NCBI GenBank assembly: GCA_002428905.1
Contig: DIYD01000298.1
Coordinates: 1-5,619, forward strand
Source: Bacteroidetes bacterium UBA6063
Lineage (GTDB): Bacteria > Bacteroidota > Bacteroidia > NS11-12g > UBA9320
Length of the DNA: 5,619 nt
Reading direction: 5' to 3'
Every line of letters begins with the position of its first letter. Within the stretch, counting starts at the first letter, position 1. The translations under genes were made by a program, and so were the position numbers. This document shows, one piece after another, positions 5,499-5,619 of this stretch. Under the pieces are notes generated by a model. That model saw only the letters and a program-made list of their open reading frames with translations, was not told the DNA's origin and did not search any database.

Positions 5499-5619
5499 GA
5501 AACTCAAGTGCAAATGCAAGTACAAATTCAGGTTTACTTGTACAAAGGTCAAAGACGGTCAACCATCAACAGTCAACAGTCAGCGGTCAGCTGTCGTCCA
5601 TCAGCCGTCATACTTTTTG
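5499..5619. repeat. Intergenic direct repeat, copy 2
   Basis: This is the second copy of the unit at 5333-5429. It has the same 53-nt head and 27-nt tail but a longer heptamer section, making it 121 nt instead of 97. The window ends exactly at the end of the conserved tail, so the spacer and a third copy may follow. Confidence 0.88.
5547..5612. repeat. Degenerate heptamer array, nine units
   Basis: Nine 7-nt units read GGTCAAA, then (after the 3-nt interruption GAC at 5554-5556) GGTCAAC, CATCAAC, AGTCAAC, AGTCAGC, GGTCAGC, TGTCGTC, CATCAGC and CGTCATA. The last three correspond to units 4-6 of copy 1. The difference between the copies is therefore gain or loss of whole heptamers in the interior, as expected for replication slippage or recombination. 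Confidence 0.88.

Noticed and set aside
5517..5540. Hairpin CAAGTA...TACTTG in the head of repeat copy 2.
   Set aside because: The matching bases in copy 1 (CAACTA and TACTCG) do not pair, so the structure is not conserved between the copies.
5381..5612. Possible CRISPR array in the repeat region.
   Set aside because: The repeats are 7-nt degenerate units without unique spacers, and the longer units recur only twice with a similar rather than unique interior. No cas genes are present.
5331..5619. A + strand frame through the repeat region stays open to the window end, about 96 codons, with an ATG at 5478.
   Set aside because: The two repeat copies are 166 nt apart, which is not a multiple of 3, so the same repeat would be read in two different frames. 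The heptamer period is also not a multiple of 3. The openness follows from the repeat composition rather than coding selection.

Overview
The window looks like a piece of a Bacteroidota chromosome, probably from the Flavobacteriales or a relative. Four things point that way: TAnnTTTG promoter elements of the Bacteroidota type upstream of two genes, A-rich leaders with no clear Shine-Dalgarno sequence, a YidC beginning MDKNSIIG with a long acidic linker and Lys in place of the usual Arg in TM2, and an SUI1/YciH translation factor. The lineage is inferred from these traits, not from a database search. All convincing genes lie on the + strand.

Positions 1-1550 hold a tightly packed group: folP (dihydropteroate synthase, folate synthesis), an unrecognised small acidic protein, and a bacterial eIF1-like SUI1/YciH factor. 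The gaps are only 2-3 nt if the small gene starts at 870, so they are probably co-transcribed. The small gene has an intact frame from 937. Its frame continues upstream as protein-like sequence, but reaches the natural start codon at 870 only if one base is dropped from an A5 run. That suggests a frameshift, or a sequencing error, immediately after the start.

Positions 1553-3271 form a self-contained transcription unit: a good Bacteroidota-type promoter, pckA (ATP-dependent phosphoenolpyruvate carboxykinase, gluconeogenesis) with all the main active-site motifs intact, and a strong intrinsic terminator. Positions 3353-5307 form a second unit: a TAAATTTG promoter element, yidC (inner-membrane protein insertase) and a GAAA-tetraloop terminator. 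Neither gene has an obvious functional link to its neighbours.

Positions 5308-5619 contain no gene. They hold a direct repeat with a 166-nt period. Each unit has a conserved 53-nt head, an array of degenerate heptamers (consensus about NGTCARC) and a conserved 27-nt tail ending in CATACTTTTTG. The units are separated by a 69-nt spacer that contains a sequence resembling dispersed intergenic elements of Bacteroidota. The window ends exactly at the end of the second unit, so the array probably continues.

This is mostly ordinary housekeeping sequence, and I see no convincing new multi-gene system. The points most worth checking are the frameshift after folP, the unusual substrate-loop sequence in FolP, and the heptamer repeat array. 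No tRNA, rRNA, CRISPR array or transposase gene was found.
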